Notes: generated from the sequence alone by a model not told the origin. 64,000 nt of DNA from Tribonema minus (GCA_017506865.1 JAFCMP010000235.1:496001-560000), one strand, 5' to 3'. Shown: positions 20,824-30,824, counted from the stretch's first letter. Program-made: numbers and translations.

Positions 20824-23289
20824 ATGGTCAAGACTGACCATGGCTCCAAGAAGCCAACGAGTGGGTCAAGCCGCAGCGGAGGTGTTAGTGGCGGTGCTAG
20901 GCCTGCTGGCAGCACTGCTGCTAAGAGCAACAAGGGCGGTCAGCGCTCCGCTACGCGCCCCGCACCAAGCTCGGGTGACAAGCCGTCACGCCCCCCTCCC
21001 CGGCCCGCGGCAGCGTCCGCACAACCCAGCCAGGTCGGTGCCAGCGCGCCCGACACGTCTGCCTCGGTACGGTCCACAGAATCAGTAGTCACTGGTGCCG
21101 CACCTCCTTTTATACGTAATTTCGCTGAGTCCAGCGACGAGCCCGGCGGTGGCGGCTCAGAAGCCGAAGCCATAGTGGCAAGGCAGTTACGTTTGAGGCA
21201 GAAAAGAGAACAGCTTGCAGCAATGGGCATTATGCTTAGCGAAGCCCAGGTAGCAGAAGGCGAAGAAGCTTTTGCACGTGCAACTGTTGAGAAAAAACTC
21301 GCACCAACGAAAAGCCCACGCAAGACACCGCGTGCAGCTGCAACAACCGCGCCAGTTGTGCCGGTAGCCGCGCCAGCTGTGCCGGCAGCGCCCGCGAAGT
21401 CTGCGGCGCCAGCACCTGCAAAGTCCACAGTGCCAGTTGCAGCACTGGTTGCGCCCGCGGTGGCCCCACCTAAGGTCGCGCGCAGTCAGCCGGCCAAGAC
21501 GTCGGTTACGCGCGGTGCACGGGTCCCAGTTGCGGCGCCTGAAGTAGCACCGGCGGCTCCGACGCCTCAGAGCTCCAAGCCATCAGCTAGGCTAGTGGCT
21601 CCCACATACTATACTGCACCAGCGAGGGCCCCTGAAGCCTCAGATAAATCGCCTGTGACGCAGCCGCGTCGGGGTGCAAGTGGTAAGGCGCGGCGTGTGC
21701 CAGTTGTGCCACGTAGCGTGCCAGTCGTGCAAAGTTCGCCAGTTGTGCCACGTAGCGCGCCCGTCATACCGCGAAAGCCAGTTGAGCAACAAGCGGCAGA
21801 GCGACGGAGGGCAGTTAGGCAACTGCTCGAGTCTTCTGAGTCATCTGGTGATGAGGGTGGTGTGCCCTTTGATCCTGAGGGCACAGATGAGGCTTATGAC
21901 CAGTGGCGTGAGGGCATCGAAGCTCGCGTCGAGGCACATAAGCGAGCTGCCAAGGCCGCCAAAACGGCTGCAACGTTCGCCGAAATTCACGAGCGTGCCC
22001 TTTACGAACGCCTTGGCGAGCTCCAGCTTCGCGTCACCAGAGCTCCTAGTGAGAGCAAGAACATGGTGAAGAACTCACTGCTGCCGATGGCGCGGACGTT
22101 CGCTGCGGAGCAGGCCGAAGAGGTGCGCAAGCATAATGTTGCACTTCTGGAAAAACGTGGTCATGACTTCAAAGCTAGCCAGTTCGGCGAGCTGCTGACC
22201 ATAGGTGAACACCGTAAGCGGTCCAATAGTTGGCATCGCTTCGCCTTCGGCACAGGCGACGGTGAGGAGGCGGAACTCTGGCGAATGCTAAGGGAGTTCG
22301 AGAACACGCCTCTGGTCACCGAGGAGGCGCGCCTAGCTGCGGACACTTACCCGCGCAGCCTGGTGACGCACCCGTTCCTCAACACTGACGGGCACTCCGA
22401 CACGTCGGACGACGACGCAGCCGGCGCAGCTGCGAGTCCGCGTGAAGATGGCGCAGTGGCCGGCGTAGCCACCAGCGCATCGGCTCTAGGTGAGAGCATT
22501 AGGACTGCGGGGGCAGTAGAACCCTCGTACTCCTCAGTTGCCATGACGGTGCGGAAACCCAAAGTTGACTTGAGGGGTTTCGGCGGCACTGGCGTCGTCA
22601 TTGTAACGCAAGTAGGCAGGCTTGAAGCTTCCATTAGAGCTTTTGAGCGTAGCTGCGACACGCGTGGCGTGCCCAAGTCGGCCTACTCAGAAGCGCTGTT
22701 GCAGAGTCTGACCAAGAGTCAGTACGCTGATCTGACCAGCGCAGTCACCAATGAGCGCACGGGAATGCTAGAAACTCGTGCGTTTAGTGATTTGTCTTAT
22801 GAGCAGATGGTGCAATGCCTTACGGCAGCGTACGATAGCACATCTGCCAGGCAAATAGCACTTCAAAAGTATCATGAACTCACGCGTACCTCCGGTACCA
22901 GCCCCGAAGTGTGGGGCAGGGAGGTAGTTGCAGCCGCGCACGACGCCGGCTGCGCGGACAACCAGCAAATTGTTCGTATGAAGTTCGTTCATGAACTGCC
23001 ATTATGCTGCCGTCAAGAAGTAAACGGCATGTATGAGACCTGGGATCTAAAGAACACCGCTTTTCCCAAGGTCGTGGCAACTGCCCAGCAAAAGTGGCAG
23101 GCAGCGCCTATTGACGAGCGCGAGACTCGAAATGTTGTGTCTGCAATGGCCGCGGCACACATCTCAACCCCCCCTACTCTGACACAGGCAAGCGCCCTGC
23201 CAAGGATGGGTGGAGCGTGGTCAGTAACGACCATCGCTATAAAAAGAAGAATAAGCTTTCGGCTGTTCGCGCTGTGTTGGCGGGGCTGA
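20824..23289 (+). CDS. gag: Retrotransposon Gag polyprotein
   Basis: 821 residues. The first ~600 are Ala/Pro/Ser-rich and include degenerate PVVP/VPVAAP repeats and several acidic clusters. Residues about 590-770 hold a capsid-type region like the retrotransposon gag domain (AFERSCDTRGVPKSAYSEAL; YHELTRTSGTSPEVWGREV; KFVHELPLCCRQEV). No CCHC zinc knuckle occurs in the gag frame; a Cys/His cluster lies instead at the start of the pol frame. The ATG at 20824 follows an acceptor-like GTGTGCAG at 20805-20812, which could be joined to a donor in the LTR. The stop at 23287 lies 175 bases into the region where the pol frame is open, so Gag-Pol is presumably made by -1 frameshifting. Confidence 0.9.
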   Translation: MVKTDHGSKKPTSGSSRSGGVSGGARPAGSTAAKSNKGGQRSATRPAPSSGDKPSRPPPRPAAASAQPSQVGASAPDTSASVRSTESVVTGAAPPFIRNFAESSDEPGGGGSEAEAIVARQLRLRQKREQLAAMGIMLSEAQVAEGEEAFARATVEKKLAPTKSPRKTPRAAATTAPVVPVAAPAVPAAPAKSAAPAPAKSTVPVAALVAPAVAPPKVARSQPAKTSVTRGARVPVAAPEVAPAAPTPQSSKPSARLVAPTYYTAPARAPEASDKSPVTQPRRGASGKARRVPVVPRSVPVVQSSPVVPRSAPVIPRKPVEQQAAERRRAVRQLLESSESSGDEGGVPFDPEGTDEAYDQWREGIEARVEAHKRAAKAAKTAATFAEIHERALYERLGELQLRVTRAPSESKNMVKNSLLPMARTFAAEQAEEVRKHNVALLEKRGHDFKASQFGELLTIGEHRKRSNSWHRFAFGTGDGEEAELWRMLREFENTPLVTEEARLAADTYPRSLVTHPFLNTDGHSDTSDDDAAGAAASPREDGAVAGVATSASALGESIRTAGAVEPSYSSVAMTVRKPKVDLRGFGGTGVVIVTQVGRLEASIRAFERSCDTRGVPKSAYSEALLQSLTKSQYADLTSAVTNERTGMLETRAFSDLSYEQMVQCLTAAYDSTSARQIALQKYHELTRTSGTSPEVWGREVVAAAHDAGCADNQQIVRMKFVHELPLCCRQEVNGMYETWDLKNTAFPKVVATAQQKWQAAPIDERETRNVVSAMAAAHISTPPTLTQASALPRMGGAWSVTTIAIKRRISFRLFALCWRG
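23169..23175 (+). promoter_or_regulatory. Candidate -1 ribosomal frameshift heptamer
   Basis: C CCC CCT, read in the gag frame, fits X XXY YYZ. It lies in the 23115-23289 window where both frames are open. The other candidate, A AAA AGA near 23237, re-pairs less well. No pseudoknot was checked. Confidence 0.45.
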
Positions 23290-26200
23290 GCGCTAACGAG
23301 CGTCGCCAGCTTGGAGTCAGCGACCGCGCGCCGCAGGGCAAGGCTAGCTCCGCAGGCGATAACGGCGGCGGCGGAGCCAAGCCCCAGAGCAACTTCAAGT
23401 GTCTTGGCTGCAGAGTGAACCAGGGAGACTGGGACACACTTATGCGGCACAAGACTACCTGCCCTCAGTGCATTGCGCACCGAAAGAGGATGGCAGAAAA
23501 GCACCGCCAAGGTGAATCACACTTGCAGTTGTCTGCTGCCTTGGTAGGAAGTGACTTGCCTGCTGCAAGTTCAGCATCAGCAATCAGTGAATTGCCTGGT
23601 GTAGTTAGAGCAGATGCATGTTCGGCACAGGTAGCTGAGCATGCCACTGACGCTGTTTACGATGTCTCTTTGCGCGCACAGATGGCGGCAATTGAGGGTG
23701 GGCCAGAGCCACCACCCAGAGTTATCAAACACGCGTCTATCTGCTGTGGGGCGCTAGGAGGCGCCATAGCTGGGGGTAAGTTGACCTCCAGAGCAGGTTT
23801 TGTAACACGCACGGTGCTCGCAGTTGACAAAGACGTCAAGGCAATTGAGGCTCTGCATGAAGTTCATCCAGAAGTGCCCACGCTCACTGCATGCATCACT
23901 GATGCGAAGGTTGTTGCACGTCTCATCGACGAGAAACCTGACGTCACCACCATCTCGCCGCCCTGCACAGATTTTTCGGCAGAGGGCAAGAAGGTCGAGG
24001 GCGAAGCTGCCGAGTGCACGGTCCATGCCGCACGGCTCATCGTGCGGGCCAAGCTTCGGGTGGTGTTGTATGAGAATGTGCCAGGAGTGCTAGTGTCACG
24101 CGCGTTTGCACGCGCAGTACGCATTCTCAAGTCGGCTGGTTACATGCTGTACATTGCCAAGTTAAAGGCTTCTGAGTTTGAAGTACCTTGCAGGAGGCAG
24201 AGGGTGTACATTGTCATAGTACCAGCAGGGGTGGCCTCACGTGAGGCGCTCCAGAGGTTCGGTGCGGTAATAAATACCAAGCGTTTACACAGCAGACCCA
24301 CATCTGTTCGCTCTCGCTTGCGCTGCCCCGAACGCACATTCTTCTTGCAACCACGCAGTGCTCAGCACCCTGGTGTTTTGGATGCTGATGGCTTGTTGCC
24401 TAGCCCAGTGCGCAGACTGCCTGGTAGGCCCACTGCGAGTTATGTTGCACATGCAAAAGACGCTGGTCCAGTGGCATCTGCCCGCTTGCTGTCGCTTGCG
24501 GAAATGGCAGTGCTCATGACGTATTATCATGAATTACCAGCGAGTGCATGCAGTAGTGATGTACGGCGTTACATTGCAGACTTGTTCATCCCAGAGATGG
24601 CATTTCACTTGTTCGTGGCAATTGAGGCCTCAGGCCTGTGCACACTGCCAGAACAACAGGTACGTTTGCCGCGTAGGTCAGACTCTACGTTGAGGCATTC
24701 AGTTGACTGCCCGCCCCCGTCTTGGTTGGCTGGTCAGAGTGGTTCGCTGGTGCAGGCCGCTACCGCGGTACACGCAGCGCCCACGTCAAGTGCACACTGC
24801 TCAGCAGCAGTGGCGCGTAGCATACATGCAAAGGCGCATGATGCAGGGTATGCAGAGGTACCCATAATTCCGATGCGCAGTGCATGGGAAGAGCCAGAGG
24901 TAGACTTGGCTGTGGTGCAGCCCGGCATGGCTGACATCGTGGAAGTCGATGACTCTGACTCAGGGTCTGACTCTGAGTGGGACTCACAGTCAGTTATGAG
25001 CGTTTGCAGTAGCGCAGACGACATGGACATTGACACAGAAATCAGTGCTCCACCCATTGCGGCCGCAGCGGCACGCAAGAAGCTCGGCGGCGGTACAGAC
25101 CCGCGCCTTGCCCCAGGTGAGTTGAAGGCAGCGCTCAGGCGCGCTGGCCTTGATGCTCAGTCTCTAGGCATATTAGACCATGTGCCAGGTGTCAGCAAGT
25201 TAGACACAGCCCCACCAGTGAGTGTGGCAGAGACAATTAAGAATCTCACAGAAGAGATCACAAAACAGAGGGAACCAGTCAAGTTACCTCATGTAGGCCT
25301 TGCAGTAGGGTCCCCTGAGCCTAGCTCGGTAGAGCGCTCCAAGTCGGAGGCTCCAGTGGAGTACATACGCCCAGTAGCCGGTGTTGTACCTCCAGGGCAG
25401 ATGTTTGTGTCCGCGTCGTTACGCGTACAAAGCAACTCTCAGACGCCCAAAGAACTCTATGTGCGCGCCATGGTAGACTGCGGTGCGACCGTAACCATCA
25501 TGGGCAAGCGCATTGCAGACAAGCTCCCCAACAGCTATGTATGTACACCTCAGCAAGGTGACTACACTGAGATCCTCTTGGCAGACGGCAAGACGTCGCT
25601 GCAGATCAGTGGTGTGGTCAATGCATGGCTGCGGTTTAAGAACAAGATGTTCTTGCACAAGTTCTATGTGGTGAACGCACCCATGGACGTGCTCTTAGGT
25701 ACGGATTTCTTTGCCCCGCATGGCTCAGTCATCTCGTATCACGGCGGTAGCCCAGCCTTCTTCCCAGGGGGACTAAAAGGTGTGGCCATACGCCCCATGC
25801 ACGACAAGAATCGCGCAGACAACGCGAACGCGCATGCGGCAGCACTAGCCAGTTGCAAGGGCAATGGCAGCGCTGAGAGCACTGAGGCACCAGACAAGCC
25901 TCAGCAGTGCTCAGCTAGGATGGCATATAACACTGTACTGGCACCATCGTCGGAGACGATTGTGGAACTCACGCTGCTACCAAAGCCAAAGCGCGTGCAG
26001 CCCTATGAGGCATTGCTCATGCCACAAGAAACAGTGACTACAGAAATGATGAGAGGCAAAGGTGTTAAGGCAAATATCACCGCTCTCACTGTAAATGCCA
26101 GCGGCACGATATACGCTACATTGAGCAACACTTCAATGTACCCGGTTTACGTGCGCCGCAACACGTATTGGGGAAAAGTGACTCCAATTAAGGCTGATGA

Positions 26201-29200
26201 TCTGCTAGAAGTGCAGACAGCTACTCAGCAGGCTCTAGAAGCCAAACTGCTAGTAATAGCAGCCAAAAGGCACTCTGAAAATGCTAAGTTAGTGGCAGAA
26301 TTAGCTGCTAGCATAGGCAAGACTGCCAAAGAGGTTGCACAAGAAGTGCAACGGCTGGCAGACCTCAGCCAGCGCCACAATGACCAGCTAGAGAACTGCA
26401 CAGATGCAGAGCTGGAGGAAATCCTTGTGAAAGATGGCAGGCTTGCGCCTCATTTGCAAGGAAGGGGGAAAGATGGGGTACTTTTGAAAACAAAAGCACT
26501 TGACATGCTAAAAAAGCACAGGAATGTCTTTGCTAAGGACCCTAAAAACCCTCGAGTCACTCAGCATTTTGAGATTGATGTTGACACTCAGACGGCCGAG
26601 CCGGTGGCGGACAAGGCACGCCATTGGGCTTTCAAAGAAGCCGAGTACATCATGAAACAGATTCAGATGATGGCAAAGCGCCAACAGATTGAGCCATCAG
26701 CTAGTGCGTGGGCAAGCAACCCAGTACTAGTGGTTCAAGGCGACAAGATCCGCTTCTGCATAGACTTCAGGAAGTTGAATGCGGTCACGAAGCGTGATAG
26801 TCATGGCTTAGGCAACATGGATGACATGATGCGGGCTGTGCAAGGTGCGAGGATCTTATCTTCGTTAGATCTGGCAGCGGGTTACCATCAGATCCCGCTG
26901 GCCAAGACGGCTAAGGCCAAGACGGCCTTCAGAGCCCCAGACGGCTCGTTGTGGCACTACAAGGTGGCGCCATTCGGGCTGGTGAACTTGCCAGCGCAGT
27001 TCACGAGATTGATGCACCAAGTGCTGGGAGATGCCTTAGGCTCCCACGCGCTAGTGTACATAGATGACGTGTTGGTGTATGGCACGGACATCGAGGAGCA
27101 CATCGAGCAGTTAGATGATGTTCTTGGCCGCATAGGCGCGGCGGGCATGAGTGTATCTCGCCCAAAGTGTCAGCTATTTCAAGCTGAAGTCAAGTTCCTA
27201 GGCCATATAGTTGGCGCCGCTGGAACAAGACCAGACCCTGACAAGGTCAAGGCCATGCTTGACATGAGCCCCCCACTGAAAGGCGGGGTACCAGACAAGC
27301 AGTTGGTACAAGTGGTTATGGGAGTGTTTAACTATTACAGGCGATATGTACCCGACTTTGGGGCGATATCAGAGCCTATAGTAGCCCTGACCAAGAACAA
27401 AGCAGTCATGGTTTGGGGGTCTGCGCAAGAGCGGGCTTTCAAGCGGCTGAAGAGTGCCATGTGCGACAGTCGCATAGTGATGCACCCAGATTTCAGTTTG
27501 CCTTTCGTATTGTACACCGACGCCTCCAAGACGGCGACGGCAGGTGTGCTTACACAATTCAGACCTGTGAGTGAGGTCGAAAGGGCAACAGCGGGACAGC
27601 CATATGCTCACACGGGCAGGCGCCGCATAGCTGAAGGCGAGGAGGTCAGAGAAGTAGTCGTTGGCTACTTCAGCAAGCTGAACTCTGAACCCGACGCGAA
27701 GTTAGGAGCGACGGCAGTAGAGTGTCTGGCAGTAGTGCTGGCGCTCAACCACTTCAGGCCTTACATTTGGGGTAACCCCGTTACAGTGGTCACAGATGCC
27801 GCTGCGCTCAGGTGGCTGTTGACGTTGCAAGACTACAACGGCAAGCTACTAAGATGGGCCATGCGCATACAGGAGTATGACGTTACCATTCAGCACAGGC
27901 CTGGCAAAAGGAATGCCAATGCTGATGCCCCATCCAGGCTGCCACAGCAGGCAGAGTTAGATGCTGAGCGCTCTACGGAGCCAGCAGACGAACAGTGGCC
28001 AGACGCAGTCCCGAGCATGGACGCACCGCCGTCAGGTGTGCGCTTTGCGGACGAGGCCACGAGAACGCACAAGGTGGCCGACGTGAACAGCTGTCGTGGG
28101 TACACGGCGGACGCACGTTACGGGCCAGCGTTCAAGTTCAACGAGGCCGTCGCCATATCAGGCGCGGTGGCCGCTAGGTTAGCCGCTCTGACAGCTGTGG
28201 AGCTAGCACAGTTGTTGGACAGAAGGCTAGATGACTCCACGGTGGAGGAAGCAGAGGTTGATGAAGTTGAGATCAACACAGCGTACGCAGAGCCAGTCAA
28301 TAAGTACACCGGCTCGTGGGAGCATTCCCAAGCGCAGCGACTCTTAAGGCAGATCGCATGCGACAGGCGACGCAGCATCAGCTCAAAGAGGGCCAAGTGC
28401 AACGTCACCACGGCTCAGCCGGCGGCAGACTCATTGGAAGAAGGAGAGATTCCAGAGGTAGAAGCTGCTGCTGATGCAGATGAGGCAGACGAGCCACCGG
28501 ATGGCGAAGCTGTTTTAGGCAAGCGCAAGAAGACGCTGCCAAGGCCAGAAGTAGTGCAGTTGCTGAAACGGGTGGCCGAGGGAGACTCGCCTGCCACGCC
28601 AGCAATGCTCAGCAGAGCCGCATTTCTTGAAGTTCAGAAAGCGGACGGCTTCTGTCGAGCAGTGAGCAAGATGCTCATTGAGGGTGACATACCCGAAGGC
28701 GCGGAGCTAGCCGCTCACGTCTTAGCACAGAGAGAGCAGTATACCGTCGAGGAAGATGGCCTCTTGGTGCACAGTTCAACAAGCCACCCCAAGAGAGGTA
28801 TGGTGTTGTTGCAGTGGGTCGTGCCAGTGGTGCTACGAACCCTAGTCATGCGTTTAGGGCATGATGACGCGAGCGCTATGCATTGCGGCATAGGCGCTAC
28901 GCACACGCGTATATTCGAGAGGTATTTCTGGCCTGGTATGGGCGCAGACATACGAACGTACGTGCAGAGTTGTATGACGTGCCTAGAACGCAAGCGCGCC
29001 AGCTCCACTCAATATAAGCAGTGGTTGGCTGAGCCAGTGCGCATGTGGCAACGTCTCAACATTGATATCACAGAGCCTGGTATCCAGTCCGCAGCGGGGC
29101 ATAAATATGTTCTGACTATTGTGGAGACGAGGTCCGGTTTTGTATGGCTAGCCGCTATGCATGGCCAGGGTACTAAAGATGTAACCCCGCACCTCATGAC

Positions 29201-30824
29201 AGTGTTCCTAGAGGTTGGAGCATTAGTGGAGGAACTATGCTCAGACAAGGGCAAAGTCTTCCTTGGCAATGTGGTCAGTGACCTTTGCAGAGCGTTTAAA
29301 GTTAAACGCATAGAGACCAGTGCATACCACCCACAGACCAATGGTGTGGCAGAACATGCAAATGGTCGTGCTAAGAAGGCACTAGCATCTTGGGTCAGCG
29401 CTCAGCAGACAAACTGGCACGAAGGCTTAGAGCTCGTACAGTTTGTGTTGAGGACAACTCCCCGAGATGAAACAGGTTTAACACCCTTTTTCTGTGTGTA
29501 CGGTCGGGAGGCTTCACTGCCACATGATGCGTTTATGCACGAGGATGGCAGCAGGAAGTTGGACCTGCACGAGGAGATTGAGCACAAGCTGGATATGCTT
29601 GAGCTTGCAGACAAAGTGGTGTCAAAGGCGCTGCAAGTGCGCGCCCAGAAGATCACCAAGCGCAATGAAGCTATTAAGCGCGCGGTGAAGTTCGCCGTCG
29701 GTGACTATGTCATGATACGGCTGCCCAGACAAAGAGACAGGTCGGCTGCTCTTGATGCCAGGTATGTGGGGCCTTGGCAGATCGAGGCTCGCACAGGCGA
29801 ATCAGGCCTCTCATTCATCTGCAGGATGATGGGCAGAAGAGTTAGACACACCACAGCTCATGTTGAGAACATGAAGCCCTTCCACATGAGGCCTAGTGCC
29901 ATGTTGGAGCCAGGTGTGCACGCCATGCTGAGCCCCCGACAAGTGGAGGAGCTAGCAGATGGTGAGAAGTTATACAGAGTTCTGGACCGCCAAGCGGGCC
30001 CCAATGGCTCGTGGCAGTACAAATGGCAGTCCATAGATGGCAAGTCACATGCGTGGGTGTCAGAGGATGACATGCTGCAAGAAGTGACGCCATGGACCTT
30101 AGACGCTTTTCACGCGCTCTATGAGCTGCGCAACGAAGGAAGGTTGCCGGCATATGCCATCAGGCCCACACCTAAGGAGGATGCTGGCATGCGCCGAGAG
30201 AGCGCGCTGCAACTCTATCCCATCGGCACGGCGCTGGTCAGGGAGCACAGAACGGTAGTGGGCGGCCCGATCACTTACGTGTGGGGGGCCGTTAAGAACT
30301 TTGTGTCACCATACTGGAGGATCAGATATGAGGATGGTGAGTGGGAACAGATGACCCGTACACAGGTCAAGTCTGCCATACAGTTGGCAGAGGCAGTGCG
30401 TGACAAAGCCAAGAAGTTGCAGGCGCAAAGCGCGCCGGACAGCGCGAGTAGTGCAAGTCCCAACTCTCAGGTCACGCGAGGTCTGCCACCTTCCCAAACT
30501 AGTTCTGAGGCAAGCTCAGCCCAAGATTCTGCTCAGCCGCAGATCTCGCTGGTAAGGCTGCCCAAACTGCCATCTGATTTCGGATCAGACTTTGAGGGTG
30601 AAGTGATCTGGTATCACTTTCCAACAGGCTGGAGCCGCGGCGTCCTGGGTGAGTTTTACCCCGCCAGGTCGCAGTTCACGTTTGATGTACTATTCGACGG
30701 TGAGAAGACTGTCAGGCGTATGCGCTTACGTCCGGGTGACTACCGCACGCCAAAAGACAGCCCATACTCATCGTGGAACGTGCTCGCCGCTCGCAGTATA
30801 TCCTCAGAGGAGAGTGCGAAGTAG
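23217..30824 (+). CDS. pol: Pol polyprotein with embedded C5 DNA methyltransferase and chromatin-reader tail
   Basis: 2535 residues from the GTG at 23217; the frame is open back to 23115, where -1 frameshifting from gag would enter. Domains by residue: a Cys/His cluster CLGC...CPQC (~62-85); a C5 cytosine methyltransferase (~170-473) with SICCG (motif I), AVDKD (II), SPPCTDFS with catalytic Cys 250 (IV), YENV (VI), RRQRV (VIII), a ~95-residue recognition region and a motif IX/X-like end; an aspartic protease at ~745-850 with DCGA in place of DS/TGA, and LLGTDFF; RT with YIDD (~1281); RNase H (LYTDAS, ~1434); integrase with an HHCC zinc site and a D,D,E core (NIDIT, CSDKGK, GVAEHAN); a GPY/F-like module (YVGPWQIEAR); a chromodomain-like segment (~2250-2290); and Tudor-like segments (~2335-2385, YWRIRYEDGEWEQM; ~2460-2510, FDVLFDGEKTVRRM). 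The methyltransferase has no BAH or replication-targeting domains, so it resembles short bacterial/phage-type enzymes. Confidence 0.95.
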   Translation: MVSNDHRYKKKNKLSAVRAVLAGLSANERRQLGVSDRAPQGKASSAGDNGGGGAKPQSNFKCLGCRVNQGDWDTLMRHKTTCPQCIAHRKRMAEKHRQGESHLQLSAALVGSDLPAASSASAISELPGVVRADACSAQVAEHATDAVYDVSLRAQMAAIEGGPEPPPRVIKHASICCGALGGAIAGGKLTSRAGFVTRTVLAVDKDVKAIEALHEVHPEVPTLTACITDAKVVARLIDEKPDVTTISPPCTDFSAEGKKVEGEAAECTVHAARLIVRAKLRVVLYENVPGVLVSRAFARAVRILKSAGYMLYIAKLKASEFEVPCRRQRVYIVIVPAGVASREALQRFGAVINTKRLHSRPTSVRSRLRCPERTFFLQPRSAQHPGVLDADGLLPSPVRRLPGRPTASYVAHAKDAGPVASARLLSLAEMAVLMTYYHELPASACSSDVRRYIADLFIPEMAFHLFVAIEASGLCTLPEQQVRLPRRSDSTLRHSVDCPPPSWLAGQSGSLVQAATAVHAAPTSSAHCSAAVARSIHAKAHDAGYAEVPIIPMRSAWEEPEVDLAVVQPGMADIVEVDDSDSGSDSEWDSQSVMSVCSSADDMDIDTEISAPPIAAAAARKKLGGGTDPRLAPGELKAALRRAGLDAQSLGILDHVPGVSKLDTAPPVSVAETIKNLTEEITKQREPVKLPHVGLAVGSPEPSSVERSKSEAPVEYIRPVAGVVPPGQMFVSASLRVQSNSQTPKELYVRAMVDCGATVTIMGKRIADKLPNSYVCTPQQGDYTEILLADGKTSLQISGVVNAWLRFKNKMFLHKFYVVNAPMDVLLGTDFFAPHGSVISYHGGSPAFFPGGLKGVAIRPMHDKNRADNANAHAAALASCKGNGSAESTEAPDKPQQCSARMAYNTVLAPSSETIVELTLLPKPKRVQPYEALLMPQETVTTEMMRGKGVKANITALTVNASGTIYATLSNTSMYPVYVRRNTYWGKVTPIKADDLLEVQTATQQALEAKLLVIAAKRHSENAKLVAELAASIGKTAKEVAQEVQRLADLSQRHNDQLENCTDAELEEILVKDGRLAPHLQGRGKDGVLLKTKALDMLKKHRNVFAKDPKNPRVTQHFEIDVDTQTAEPVADKARHWAFKEAEYIMKQIQMMAKRQQIEPSASAWASNPVLVVQGDKIRFCIDFRKLNAVTKRDSHGLGNMDDMMRAVQGARILSSLDLAAGYHQIPLAKTAKAKTAFRAPDGSLWHYKVAPFGLVNLPAQFTRLMHQVLGDALGSHALVYIDDVLVYGTDIEEHIEQLDDVLGRIGAAGMSVSRPKCQLFQAEVKFLGHIVGAAGTRPDPDKVKAMLDMSPPLKGGVPDKQLVQVVMGVFNYYRRYVPDFGAISEPIVALTKNKAVMVWGSAQERAFKRLKSAMCDSRIVMHPDFSLPFVLYTDASKTATAGVLTQFRPVSEVERATAGQPYAHTGRRRIAEGEEVREVVVGYFSKLNSEPDAKLGATAVECLAVVLALNHFRPYIWGNPVTVVTDAAALRWLLTLQDYNGKLLRWAMRIQEYDVTIQHRPGKRNANADAPSRLPQQAELDAERSTEPADEQWPDAVPSMDAPPSGVRFADEATRTHKVADVNSCRGYTADARYGPAFKFNEAVAISGAVAARLAALTAVELAQLLDRRLDDSTVEEAEVDEVEINTAYAEPVNKYTGSWEHSQAQRLLRQIACDRRRSISSKRAKCNVTTAQPAADSLEEGEIPEVEAAADADEADEPPDGEAVLGKRKKTLPRPEVVQLLKRVAEGDSPATPAMLSRAAFLEVQKADGFCRAVSKMLIEGDIPEGAELAAHVLAQREQYTVEEDGLLVHSSTSHPKRGMVLLQWVVPVVLRTLVMRLGHDDASAMHCGIGATHTRIFERYFWPGMGADIRTYVQSCMTCLERKRASSTQYKQWLAEPVRMWQRLNIDITEPGIQSAAGHKYVLTIVETRSGFVWLAAMHGQGTKDVTPHLMTVFLEVGALVEELCSDKGKVFLGNVVSDLCRAFKVKRIETSAYHPQTNGVAEHANGRAKKALASWVSAQQTNWHEGLELVQFVLRTTPRDETGLTPFFCVYGREASLPHDAFMHEDGSRKLDLHEEIEHKLDMLELADKVVSKALQVRAQKITKRNEAIKRAVKFAVGDYVMIRLPRQRDRSAALDARYVGPWQIEARTGESGLSFICRMMGRRVRHTTAHVENMKPFHMRPSAMLEPGVHAMLSPRQVEELADGEKLYRVLDRQAGPNGSWQYKWQSIDGKSHAWVSEDDMLQEVTPWTLDAFHALYELRNEGRLPAYAIRPTPKEDAGMRRESALQLYPIGTALVREHRTVVGGPITYVWGAVKNFVSPYWRIRYEDGEWEQMTRTQVKSAIQLAEAVRDKAKKLQAQSAPDSASSASPNSQVTRGLPPSQTSSEASSAQDSAQPQISLVRLPKLPSDFGSDFEGEVIWYHFPTGWSRGVLGEFYPARSQFTFDVLFDGEKTVRRMRLRPGDYRTPKDSPYSSWNVLAARSISSEESAK

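Noticed and set aside
23115..23160. CCHC zinc knuckle of Gag (KCCVCNGRGTH)
   Set aside because: Spacing does not fit C-x2-C-x4-H-x4-C, and it lies in the pol frame before the likely frameshift point.
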